In this document: in pieces, positions 38,591-50,900 of the stretch | Layout: each line of letters begins with the position of its first letter | How positions within the stretch are numbered: position 1 is the first letter of the stretch | Assembly (NCBI GenBank): GCA_036971475.1 | Contig: JBAIZL010000002.1 | Location: 14,138,868 to 14,202,867, forward strand | Reading direction: 5' to 3' | Source of the DNA: Prosapia bicincta | Lineage: Eukaryota; Arthropoda; Insecta; Hemiptera; Cercopidae | Length of the DNA: 64,000 bases | The notes under the pieces: generated by a model | What the model saw: only the letters and a program-made list of their open reading frames with translations | The model's database searches: none | Told to the model about the DNA's origin: nothing | Position numbers and translations under genes: made by a program

Positions 38591-41500
38591 TCGTTGCTAA
38601 GGACTATCTATGTCGTTACTAAGGACTATCTATGTCGTTACTAAGGACTATCTATGTCGTTACTAAAGACTATCTATGTCGTTACTAAAGACTATCTATG
38701 TCGTTGCTAAGGACTATCTATGTCGTTACTAAGGACTATCTATGTCGTTACTAAGGACTATCTATGTCGTTACTAAAGACTATCTATGTCGTTACTAAAG
38801 ACTATCTATGTCGTTGCTAAGGACTATCTATGTCGTTGCTAAGGACTATCTATGTCGTTACTAAGGACTTTCTCTGTCGTTACTAAAGACTATCTATGTC
38901 GTTGCTAAGGACTATCTATGTCGTTGCTAAGGACTATCTACGTCGTTGCTAAGGTTTATCTATGTCGTTGCTAAGGACTATCTATGTCGTTACTAAGGAC
39001 TATCTATGTCGTTGCTAAGGACTATCTATGTCGTTGCTAAGGACTATCTATGTCGTTACTAAGGACTATCTATGTCGTTTCTAAGGACTATCTATGCCGT
39101 TACTAAGGACTATCTATGTCGTTGCTAAGGACTATCTATGTCGTTGCTAAGGACTATCTATGCCGTTACTAAGGACTATTGATGACGTTACTAAGGACTT
39201 TCTCTGTCGTTACTAAAGACTATCTATGTCGTTGCTAAGGACTATCTATGTCGTTACTAAGGACTATCTATGTCGTTGCTAAGGACTGTCTATGTCGTTA
39301 CTAAACACTATCTATGTCGTTGCTAAGGACTATCTATGTCGTTGCTAAGGACTATCTATGTCGTTACTAAGGACTATCTATGTCGTTGCTAAGGACTATC
39401 TATGTCGTTACTAAGGACTATCTATGTCGTTTCTAAGGACTATCTATGCCGTTACTAAGGACTATCTATGTCGTTGCTAAGGACTATCTATGTAGTTGTT
39501 AAGGACTATCTATGTCGTTTCTAAGGACGATCTATGTCGTTACTAAGGACTATCTATGTCGTTGCTAAGGACTATCTATGTCGTTGCTAAGTACTATCTA
39601 TGTCGTTGCTAAGGACTATCTATGTCGTTACTCAGGACTATCTATGTCGTTACTAATGACTATCTATGTCGTTGCTAAGGACTATCGATGTCGTTGCTAA
39701 GGACTCTCTATGTCGTTACTAAGGACTATCTATATCGTTGCTAAGGACTATCTATGTCGTTACTAAGGACTATCTATGTCGTTGCTAAGGACTATCTATG
39801 TCGTTACTAAAGACTATCTATGTCGTTGCTAAGGACTATCTATGTCGTTACTAAGGACTATCTATGTCGTTGCTAAGGACTATCTACGTCGTTGCTAAGG
39901 ACTATCTATGTCGATGCTAAGGACTATCTATGTCGTTACTAAAGACTATCTATGTCGTTGCTAAGGACTATCTATGTCGATGCTAAGGACTATCTATGTC
40001 GTTGCTAGGGACTATCTATGTCTTTACTAAGGACGATCTATGTCGTTACTAAGGACTATCGATGTCGTTACTAAGGACTTTCTTTGTCGTTACTAAAGAC
40101 TATCTATGTCGTTGCTAAGGACTATCTATGTCGTTGCTAAGGTTTATCTATGTCGTTGCTAAGGACTATCTATGTCGTTACTAAGGACTATCTATGTCGT
40201 TGCTAAGGACTATCTATGTCGTTACTAAGGACTATCTATGTCGTTGCTAAGGACTATCTATGTCGTTTCTAAGGTCTATCTATGTCGTTGCTAAGGACTA
40301 TCTATGTCGTTACTAAACACTATCTATGTCTATGCTAAGGACTATCTATGTCGTTGCTAAGGACTATCTATGTCGTTACTAAGGACTATCTATGTCGTTG
40401 CTAAGGACTATCTATGTCGTTACTAAGGACTATCTATGTCGTTTCTAAGGACTATCTATGCCGTTACTAAGGACTATCTATGTCGTTGCTAAGGACTATC
40501 GATGACGTTACTAAGGACTTTCTCTGTCGTTACTAAAGGCTATCTATGTCGTTGCTAAGGAATATCAATGTCGTTACTAAGGACTATCTATGTCGTTGCT
40601 AAGGACTGTCTATGTCGTTACTAAGGACTATCTATGTCGTTGCTAAGGACTATCTATGTAGATGTTAAGGACTATCTATGTCGTTGCTAAGGACTATCTA
40701 TGTCGTTACTAAGGACTATCTATGTCGTTACTAAGGACTATCTATGTCGTTGCTAAGGACTATCTATGTCGTTGCTAAGTACTATCTATGTCGTTGCTAA
40801 GGACTATCTATGTCGTTACTCAGGACTATCTATGTCGTTACTAATGACTATCTATGTCGTTGCTAAGGACTATCTATGTCGTTGCTAAGGACTCTCTATG
40901 TCGTTACTAAGGACTATCTATGTCGTTGCTAAGGACTATCTATGTCGTTACTAAGGACTATCTATGTCGTTGCTAAGGACTATCTATGTCGTTACTAAAG
41001 ACTATCTCTGTCGTTGCTAAAGACTATCTATGTCTTTACTAAGGACTATCTATGTCGTTGCTAAGGACTATCTATGTCGTTGCTAAGGACTATCTATGTC
41101 GATGCTAAGGACTATCTATGTCGTTACTAAAGACTATCTATGTCGTTGCTAAGGACTATCTATGTCGTTACTAAGGACTATCTATGTCGTTGCAAAGGAC
41201 TATTTATGTCGTTGCTAAGGAATATCTATGTCGTTACTAAAGACTATCTATGTCGTTGCTAAGGACTATCTATGTCGTTGCTAAGGTTTATCTATGTCGT
41301 TGCTAAGGACTATCTATGTCGTTACTAATTACTATCTATGTCGTTGCTAAGGACTATCTATGTCGTTACTAAGGACTATCTATGTCGTTACTAAGGACTA
41401 TCTATGTCGTTGCTAAGGACTATCTATGTCGTTACTAAAGACTATCTATGTCGTTTCTAAGGACTATCTATGCCGTTACTAAGGACTATCTATGTCGTTG

Positions 41501-43210
41501 CTAAGGACTATCTATGTCGTTACTAAGGACTATCTATGTCGTTGCTAAGGACTATCTATGTCGTTACTAAGGACTATCTATGTCGTTGCTAAGGACTATC
41601 TATGTCGTTACTAAGGACGATCTATGTCGTTACTAAGGACTATCGATGTCGTTACTAAGGACTATCTATGTCGTTGCTAAGGACTATCTATGTCGTTACT
41701 AAGGACTATCTATGTCGTTGCTAAAGACTATCTATGTCTTTGCTAAGGACTATCTATGTCGTTGCTAAGGACTATCTATGTCGTTGTTAAGGACTATGTA
41801 TGTCGTTGCTAAGGACTATCTATGTCGTTACTAAGGACTATCTATGTCGTTACTAAGAACTATCTATGTCGTTGGTAAGGACTATCTATGTCGTTGCTAA
41901 GTACTATCTATTACGTTGCTAAGGACTATCTATGTCGTTACTCAGGACTATCTATGTCGTTACTAATGACTATCTATGTCGTTGCTAAGGACTATCTATG
42001 TCGTTGCTAAGGACTCTCTATGTCGTTACTAAGGACTATCTATGTCGTTGCTAAGGACTATCTATGTCGTTACTAAGGACTATCTATGTCGTTGCTAAGG
42101 ACTATCTATGTCGTTACTAAAGACTATCTATGTCGTTGCTAAGGACTATCTATGTCGTTACTCAGGACTATCTATGTCGTTACTAATGACTACCTATGTC
42201 GTTGCTAAGGACTATCTATGTCGTTGCTAAGGACTCTCTATGTCGTTACTAAGGACTATCTATGTCGTTGCTAAGGACTATCTATGTCGTTACTAAGGAC
42301 TATCTATGTCGTTGCTAAGGACTATCTATGTCGTTACTAAAGACTATCTATGTCGTTACTAAGGACTATCTATGTCGTTGCTAAGGACTATCTATGTCGT
42401 TGCTAAGGACTACCTATGTCGATGCTAAGGACTATCTATGTCGTTACTAAAGACTATCTATGTCGTTGCTAAGGACTATCTATGTCGATGCTAAGGACTA
42501 TCTATGTCGTTGCTAAGGACTATCTATGTCTTTACTAAGGACGATCTGTGTCGTTACTAAGGACTATCGATGTCGTTACTAAGGACTTTCTCTGTCGTTA
42601 CTAAAGACTATCTATGTCGTTGCTAAGGACTATCTATGTCGTTGCTAAGGACTATCTATGTCGTTACTAAGGACTATCCATGTGGTTGCTAAGGACTATC
42701 TATGTCGTTACTAAGGTCTATCTATGTCGTTGCTAAGGACTATCTATGTCGTTACTAAACACTATCTATGTCGTTGCTAAGGACTATCTATGTCGTTGCT
42801 AAGGACTATCTATGTCGTTACTAAATACTATCTATGTCGTTGCTAAGGACTATCTATGTCGTTACTAAGGACTATCTATGTCGTTTCTAAGGACTATCTA
42901 TGCCGTTACTAAGGACTATCTATGTCGTTGCTAAGGACTATCGATGACGTTACGAAGGACTTTCTCTGTCGTTACTAAAGACTATCTATGTCGTTGCTAA
43001 GGAATATCTATGTCGTTACTAAGGACTATCTATGTCGTTGCTAAGGACTGTCTATGTCGTTACTAAGGACTATCTATGTCGTTACTAAGGACTATCTATG
43101 TCGTTGCTAAAGACTATCTATGTCGTTGCTAAGTACTATCTATGTCGTTGCTAAGGACTATCTATGTCGTTACTCAGGACTATCTATGTCGTTACTAATG
43201 ACTATCTATG
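38591..43210 (+). repeat. S superunit, copy 2
   Basis: Near-identical to copy 1 but shorter by 66 bp: the GCTAAGGTTTATC monomer and two neighbours present near 37960-38030 are missing near 42650, changing the offset from 4686 to 4620. Rare marks such as CCATGTGGTTGC (38058 and about 42681) are shared. The copy ends in ACTCAGG and ACTAATGAC marks near 43172-43200. Confidence 0.9.
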
Positions 43211-44397
43211 TCGTTGCTAAGGACTATCTATGTCGTTGCTAAGGACTCTCTATGTCGTTACTAAGGACTATCTATGTCGTTGCTAAGGACTATCTATGTC
43301 GTTACTAAGGACTATCTATGTCGTTGCTAAGGATAATCTATGTCGTTACTAAAGACTATCTCTGTCGTTGCTAAAGACTATCTATGTCGTTACTAAGGAC
43401 TATCTATGTCGTTGCTAAGGACTATCTATGTCGTTGCTAAGGACTATCTATGTCGATGCTAAGGACTATCTATGTCGTTACTAAAGACTATCTATGTCGT
43501 TGCTAAGGACTATCTATGTCGTTACTAAGGACTATCTATGTCGTTGCAAAGGACTATTTATGTCGTTGCTAAGGAATATCTATGTCGTTACTAAAGACTA
43601 TCTATGTCGTTGCTAAGGACTATCAATGTCGTTGCTAAGGTTTATCTATGTCGTTGCTAAGGACTATCTATGTCGTTACTAAGGACTATCTATGTCGTTG
43701 CTAAGGACTATCTATGTCGTTACTAAAGACTATCTATGTCGTTACTAAGGACTATCTATGTCGTTGCTAAGGACTATCTATGTCGTTACTAAAGACTATC
43801 TATGTCGTTTCTAAGGACTATCTATGCCGTTACTAAGGACTATCTATGTCGTTGCTAAGGACTATCTATGTCGTTACTAAGGACTATCTATGTCGTTGCT
43901 AAGGACTATCTATGTCGTTACTAAGGACTATCTATGTCGTTGCTAAGGACTATCTATGTCGTTACTAAGGACGATCTATGTCGTTACTAAGGACTATCGA
44001 TGTCGTTGTTAAGGACTATGTATGTCGTTGCTAAGGACTATCTATGTCGTTACTAAGGACTATCTATGTCGTTACTAAGAACTATCAATGGCGTTTCTAA
44101 GGACTATCTATGTCGTTACTAAGGACTATCTACGTCGTTGCTAAGGACTATCTATGTCGTTACTAAGGACTATCTATGTCGTTACTAAGGACTATCTATG
44201 TCGTTGCTAAGGACTATCTATGTCGTTACTAAGGACTATCTATGTCGTTGCTAAGGACTATCTATGTCGTTACTAAGGACTATCTATGTCGTTGCTAAGG
44301 ACTATCTATGTCGTTACTAAAGACTATCTATGTCGTTGCTAAGGACTATCTATGTCGTTACTAAAGACTATCTATGTCGTTGCTAAGGACTATCTAT
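43211..44397 (+). repeat. A/G dimer array, chimeric between S and 32-kb type
   Basis: The first part resembles 36190-37000 (GGACTCTC, GTTGCAAAGG, CTATTTATG marks). Near 44080 it switches to the 32.1-kb type: CAATGGCGTTTC at 44086 lies 11,969 bp from 32117, the same offset as module copy 14 from copy 13. The switch point is a likely recombination junction. Confidence 0.8.
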
Positions 44398-44850
44398 GCC
44401 GTTACTAAGGACTACCGATGACGTTACTAAGGACTTTCTCTGTCGTTACTAAAGACTATCTATGTCGTTGCTATGGGCTATCAATGTCGTTACTAAGGAC
44501 TATCTATGTCGTTATTAAGGACAATCGATATCGTTACTGAAGTTTATCGATGTCGTTACTAAGGACTTTCTCTGGCGTTACTAAGGGATATCGATATCTT
44601 TACTAAGGAATATCTTTTTCGATACGAAGTTATATTATTTGGCGTTACTAAGGACTAACTATGTCGTTACTAAGGACTATCTATGTCGTTACTATGGGCT
44701 TTCTCTGGCGTTACTAAGGAATATCCATGTCGTTACTAAGAACTATCTATGTCGTTACTAAGGACTATCGATGTCGTTACTAAGGACTTTATCTAGCGTT
44801 ACTAAGGACTATTTATGTCGTAACTATGGACTATCAATGTCGTTACTAAG
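44398..44850 (+). repeat. Module M, copy 14 (distal lineage, right-truncated)
   Basis: GGACAATCG is at 44519. Has CGAAGTTATATTA and TTATCTAGCG like copy 10, then stops just after GTAACTATGGACTATCAATG and runs into A/G dimers. The same breakpoint is seen in copies 16 and 17. Confidence 0.86.
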
Positions 44851-46709
44851 GACTATCTATGTCGTTGCTAAGGACTATCTATGTCGTTACTAAGGACTAT
44901 CTATGTCGTTGCTAAGGACTATCTATGTCGTTACTAAGGACTATCTATGTCGTTTCTAAGGACTATCTATGCCGTTACTAAGGACTATCTATGTCGTTGC
45001 TAAGGACTATCGATGACGTTACTAAGGACTTTCTCTGTCGTTACTAAAGACTATCTATGTCGTTGCTAAGGAATATCTATGTCGTTACTAAGGACTATCT
45101 ATGTCGTTGCTAAGGACTATCTATGTCGTTGCTAAGTACTATCTGTGTCGTTGCTAAGGACTATCTATGTCGTTACTCAGGACTATCTATGTCGTTACTA
45201 ATGACTATCTATGTCGTTGCTAAGGACTATCTATGTCGTTGCTAAGGACTATCTATGTCGTTACTAAGGACTATCTATGTCGTTGCTAAGGACTATCTAT
45301 GTCGTTACTAAGGACTATCTATGTCGTTGCTAAGGACTATCTATGTCGTTACTAAAGACTATCTATGTCGTTGCTAAGGACTATCTATGTCGTTGCTAAG
45401 GACTATCTATGTCGTTGCTAAGGACTATCTATGTCGTTGCTAAGGACTATCTATGTCGATGCTAAGGACTATCTATGTCGTTACTAAAGACTATCTATGT
45501 CGTTACTAAAGACTATCTATGTCGTTGCTAAGGACTATCTATGTCGTTACTAAGGACTATCTATGTCGTTGCTAAGGACTATCTATGTCGTTGCTAAGGA
45601 CTATCTATGTCGATGCTAAGGACTATCTATGTCGTTACTAAAGACTATCTATGTCGTTGCTAAGGACTATCTATGTCGTTACTAAGGACTATCTATGTCG
45701 TTGCTAAGGACTATTTATGTCGTTGCTAAGGACTATCTATGTCGTTACTAAAGACTATCTATGTCGTTGCTAAGGTTTATCTATGTCGTTGCTAAGGATT
45801 ATCTATGTCGTTACTAAGGACTATCTATGTCGTTGCTAAGGACTATCTATGTCGTTACTATGGACTATCTATGTCGTTACTAAGGACAATCTATGTCGTT
45901 ACTAAGGACTATCGATGTCGTTACTAAGGACTATCTATGTCGTTGCTAAGGACTATCTATGTCGTTACTAAGGACTATCTATGTCGTTGCTAAGGACTAT
46001 CTATGTCTTTGCTAAGGACTATCTATGTCGTTGCTAAGGACTATCTATGTCGTTGATAAGGACTATCTATGTCGTTGCTAAGGACTATCTATGTCGTTAC
46101 TAAGGACTATCTATTTCGTTACTAAGAACTATCTATGTCGTTGGTAAGGACTATCTATGTCGTTACTAAGGACTATCTATGTCGATACTAAGGACTTTCT
46201 CTGGCGTTACTGAGGAATATCTATGTCGTTTCTAAGAACTATCTATGCCGTTACTAAGGACTTTCGATGACGTTACTAAGGACGATCTATGTCGTTTCAG
46301 AGGACTATCGATGTCGTTACTAAGGACTTTCTCTGTCGTTACTAAAGACTATCTATGTAGTTGCTAAGGACTATCTATGTCGTTACTAAGGACTATCAAT
46401 GGCGTTTCTAAGGACTATCTATGTCGTTACTAAGGACTATCTACGTCGTTGCTAAGGACTATCTATGTCGTTACTAAGGACTATCTATGTCGTTACTAAG
46501 GACTATCTATGTCGTTGCTAAGGACTATCTATGTCGTTACTAAGGACTATCTATGTCGTTGCTAAGGACTATCTATGTCGTTACTAAGGACTATCTATGT
46601 CGTTGCTAAGGACTATCTATGTCGTTACTAAAGACTATCTATGTCGTTGCTAAGGACTATCTATGTCGTTACTAAAGACTATCTATGTCGTTGCTAAGGA
46701 CTATCTATG
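44851..46709 (+). repeat. A/G dimer array with partial M fragment
   Basis: Alternating dimers with ACTCAGGAC near 45176 and three GTCGATGC monomers. 46170-46340 repeats the partial M fragment of 31901-32060, including GTTTCAGAGG. The right part belongs to the 14,280-bp displaced duplication. Confidence 0.87.
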
Positions 46710-47970
46710 CCGTTACTGAGGACTACCGATGACATTACTAAGGACTTTCTCTGTCGTTACTAAAGACTATCTATGTCGTTGCTATTTGCTATCAATGTCG
46801 TTACTAAGGACCATCTATGTCGTTATTAAGGACAATCGATATCGTTACTGAAGTTTATCGATGTCGTTACTAAGGACTTTCTCTGGCGTTACTAAGGAAT
46901 ATCTATATCTTTACTAAGGAATATCTTTTTCCATACGAAGTTATATTATTTGGCGTTACTAAGGACTAACTATGTCGTTACTAAGGACTATCTATGTCGT
47001 TACTATGGGCTTTCTCTGGCGTTACTAAGGAATATCCATGTCGTTACTAAGAACTATCTATGTCGTTACTAAGGACTATCGATGTCGTTACTAAGGACTT
47101 TATCTGGCGTTACTAAGGACTATTTATGTCGTAACTATGGACTATCAATGTCGTTACTAAGGACTATCTATGTCGTTACTAAGGCCTATCTATGTCGATA
47201 CTAAGGACTTTCTCTGGCGTTACTAAGGACTTTCTCTGGCGTTACTGAGGAATATCTATGTCGTTTCTAAGAACTATCTATGCCGTTACTAAGGACTATC
47301 GATGACGTTACTAAGGACTTTCTCTGGCGTTACTAAGGACGATCTATGTCGTTACAAAGGACTATCGATGTCGTTACTAAGGACTTTCTCTGTCGTTACT
47401 AAAGACTATCTATGTCGTTGCTAAGGACTATCTATGTCGTTACGAAGGACTATCTATGTCGTTACTAAGGACTATCTATGTCGTTACTAAGGACTTTCTC
47501 TGTCGTTACTAAAGACTATCTATGTCGTTGCTAAGGACTATCTATGTCGTTACTAAGGACTATCTATGTCGTTGCTAAGGACTATCTATGTCGTTACTAA
47601 GGACTATCTATGTCGTTGCTAAGGACTATCTATGTCGTTGCTAAAGACTATCTATGTAGTTGTTAAGGACTATCTATGTCGTTGCTAAGGACTATCTATG
47701 TCGTTACTAAGGACTATCTATGTCGTTACTAAGGACTATCTATGTCGTTGCTAAGGACTATCTATGTCGTTGCTAAGTACTATCTATGTCGTTGCTAAGG
47801 ACTATCTATGTCGTTACTAAGGACTATATATGTCAATACTAATGACTATCTATGTCGTTGCTAAGGACTATCTATGTCGTTGCTAAGGACTATCTATGTC
47901 GTTACTAAGGACTATCTATGTCGTTGCTAAGGACTATCTATGTCGTTACTAAGGACTATCTATGTCGTTA
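45700..47970 (+). repeat. 2.3-kb displaced duplication, copy b
   Basis: Partner of about 31420-33690 at +14,280. Small differences include GTAGTTGCTAAGG near 46358, GACATTAC near 46732 and GCTATTTGC near 46780. Near the left end one monomer is missing relative to copy a: CTATTTATG lies at offset 14,302 and GGTTTATC at 14,280. Confidence 0.87.
46710..47398 (+). repeat. Module M, copy 15 (CCATACGAAG sublineage)
   Basis: GGACAATCG is at 46830, 14,280 bp from copy 13, with the same CCATACGAAG, ACTGAGGACTACCG and TTATCTGG marks and full right side. Confidence 0.87.
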
Positions 47971-50900
47971 CTAAGGACTATCTATGTCGTTGCTAAGGAC
48001 TATCTATGTCGTTACTAAGGACTATCTATGTCGTTACTAAGGACTATCTATGTCGTTACTAAAGACTATCTATGTCGTTGCTAAGGACTTTCTATGTCGT
48101 TACTAAAGACTATCTATGTCGTTACTAAGGACTATCTATGTCGTTACTAAGGACTTTCTCTGGCGTTGCTAAGGACTATCTATGTCGTTACTAAGGACTA
48201 TCTATGTCGTTACTAAGGACTATCTATATCGTTACTAAAGACTATCTATGTCGTTACTAAAGACTATCTATGTCGTTGCTAAGGACTATCTATGTCGTTA
48301 CTAAGGACTATCTATGTCGTTACTAAGGACTATCTATGTCGTTACTAAAGACTATCTATGTCGTTACTAAAGACTATCTATGTCGTTGCTAAGGACTATC
48401 TATGTCGTTGCTAAGGACTATCTATGTCGTTACTAAGGTTTATCTATGTCGTTGCTAAGGACTATCTATGTCGTTACTAAGGACTATCTATGTCGTTGCT
48501 AAGGACTATCTATGTCGTTGCTAAGGACTATCTATGTCGTTGCTAAGGACTATCTATGCCGTTACTAAGGACTATCGATGACGTTACTAAGGACTATGTA
48601 TGTCGTTGCTAAGGACTATCTACGTCGTTGCTAAGGACTATCTATGTCGATGCTAAGGACTATCTATGTCGTTACTAAAGACTATCTATGTCGTTGCTAA
48701 GGACTATCTATGTCGATGCTAAGGACTATCTATGTCGTTGCTAGGGACTATCTATGTCTTTACTAAGGACGATCTATGTCGTTACTAAGGACTATCGATG
48801 TCGTTACTAAGGACTTTCTCTGTCGTTACTAAAGACTATCTATGTCGTTGCTAAGGACTATCTATGTCGTTTCTAAGGTCTATCTATGTCGTTGCTAAGG
48901 ACTATCTATGTCGTTGCTAAGGACTATCTATGTCGTTGCTAAGTACTATCTATGTCGTTGCTAAGGACTCTCTATGTCGTTACTCAGGACTATCTATGTC
49001 GTTACTAATGACTATCTATGTCGTTGCTAAGGACTATCTATGTCGTTGCTAAGGACTCTCTATGTCGTTACTAAGGACTATCTATGTCGTTGCTAAGGAC
49101 TATCTATGTCGTTACTAAGGACTATCTATGTCGTTGCTAAAGACTATCTATGTCGTTACTAAAGACTATCTATGTCGTTGCTAAGGACTATCTATGTCGT
49201 TACTAAGGACTATCTATGTCGTTGCTAAGGACTATCTACGTCGTTGCTAAGGACTATCTATGTCGATGCTAAGGACTATCTATGTCGTTACTAAAGACTA
49301 TCTATGTCGTTGCTAAGGACTATCTATGTCGATGCTAAGGACTATCTATGTCGTTGCTAAGGACTATCTATGTCGTTACTAAGGACTATCTATGTCGTTG
49401 CTAAGGACTATCTACGTCGTTGCTAAGGACTATCTATGTCGATGCTAAGGACTATCTATGTCTTTACTAAGGACGATCTATGTCGTTACTAAGGACTATC
49501 GATGTCGTTACTAAGGACTTTCTCTGTCGTTACTAAAGACTATCTATGTCGTTGCTAAGGACTATCTATGTCGTTGCTAAGGTTTATCTATGTCGTTGCT
49601 AAGGACTATCTATGTCGTTACTAAGGACTATCTATGTCGTTGCTAAGGACTATCTATGTCGTTACTAAGGACTATCTATGTCGTTGCTAAGGACTATCTA
49701 TGTCGTTTCTAAGGTCTATCTATGTCGTTGCTAAGGACTATCTATGTCGTTACTAAACACTATCTATGTCGTTGCTAAGGACTATCTATGTCGTTGCTAA
49801 GGACTATCTATGTCGTTACTAAGGACTATCTATGTCGTTGCTAAGGACTATCTATGTCGTTACTAAGGACTATCTATGTCGTTTCTAAGGACTATCTATG
49901 CCGTTACTAAGGACTATCTATGTCGTTGCTAAGGACTATCGATGACGTTACTAAGGACTTTCTCTGTCGTTACTAAAGACTATCTATGTCGTTGCTAAGG
50001 AATATCTATGTCGTTACTAAGGACTATCTATGTCGTTGCTAAGGACTGTCTATGTCGTTACTAAGGACTATCTATGTCGTTGCTAAGGACTATCTATGTA
50101 GATGTTAAGGACTATCTATGTCGTTGCTAAGGACTATCTATGTCGTTACTAAGGACTATCTATGTCGTTACTAAGGACTATCTATGTCGTTGCTAAGGAC
50201 TATCTATGTCGTTGCTAAGTACTATCTATGTCGTTGCTAAGGACTATCTATGTCGTTACTCAGGACTATCTATGTCGTTACTAATGACTATCTATGTCGT
50301 TGCTAAGGACTATCTATGTCGTTGCTAAGGACTCTCTATGTCGTTACTAAGGACTATCTATGTCGTTGCTAAGGACTATCTATGTCGTTACTAAGGACTA
50401 TCTATGTCGTTGCTAAGGACTATCTATGTCGTTACTAAAGACTATCTCTGTCGTTGCTAAAGACTATCTATGTCGTTACTAAGGACTATCTATGTCGTTG
50501 CTAAGGACTATCTATGTCGTTGCTAAGGACTATCTATGTCGATGCTAAGGACTATCTATGTCGTTACTAAAGACTATCTATGTCGTTGCTAAGGACTATC
50601 TATGTCGTTACTAAGGACTATCTATGTCGTTGCAAAGGACTATTTATGTCGTTGCTAAGGAATATCTATGTCGTTACTAAAGACTATCTATGTCGTTGCT
50701 AAGGACTATCTATGTCGTTGCTAAGGTTTATCTATGTCGTTGCTAAGGACTATCTATGTCGTTACTAAGGACTATCTATGTCGTTGCTAAGGACTATCTA
50801 TGTCGTTACTAAGGACTATCTATGTCGTTACTAAGGACTATCTATGTCGTTGCTAAGGACTATCTATGTCGTTACTAAAGACTATCTATGTCGTTTCTAA

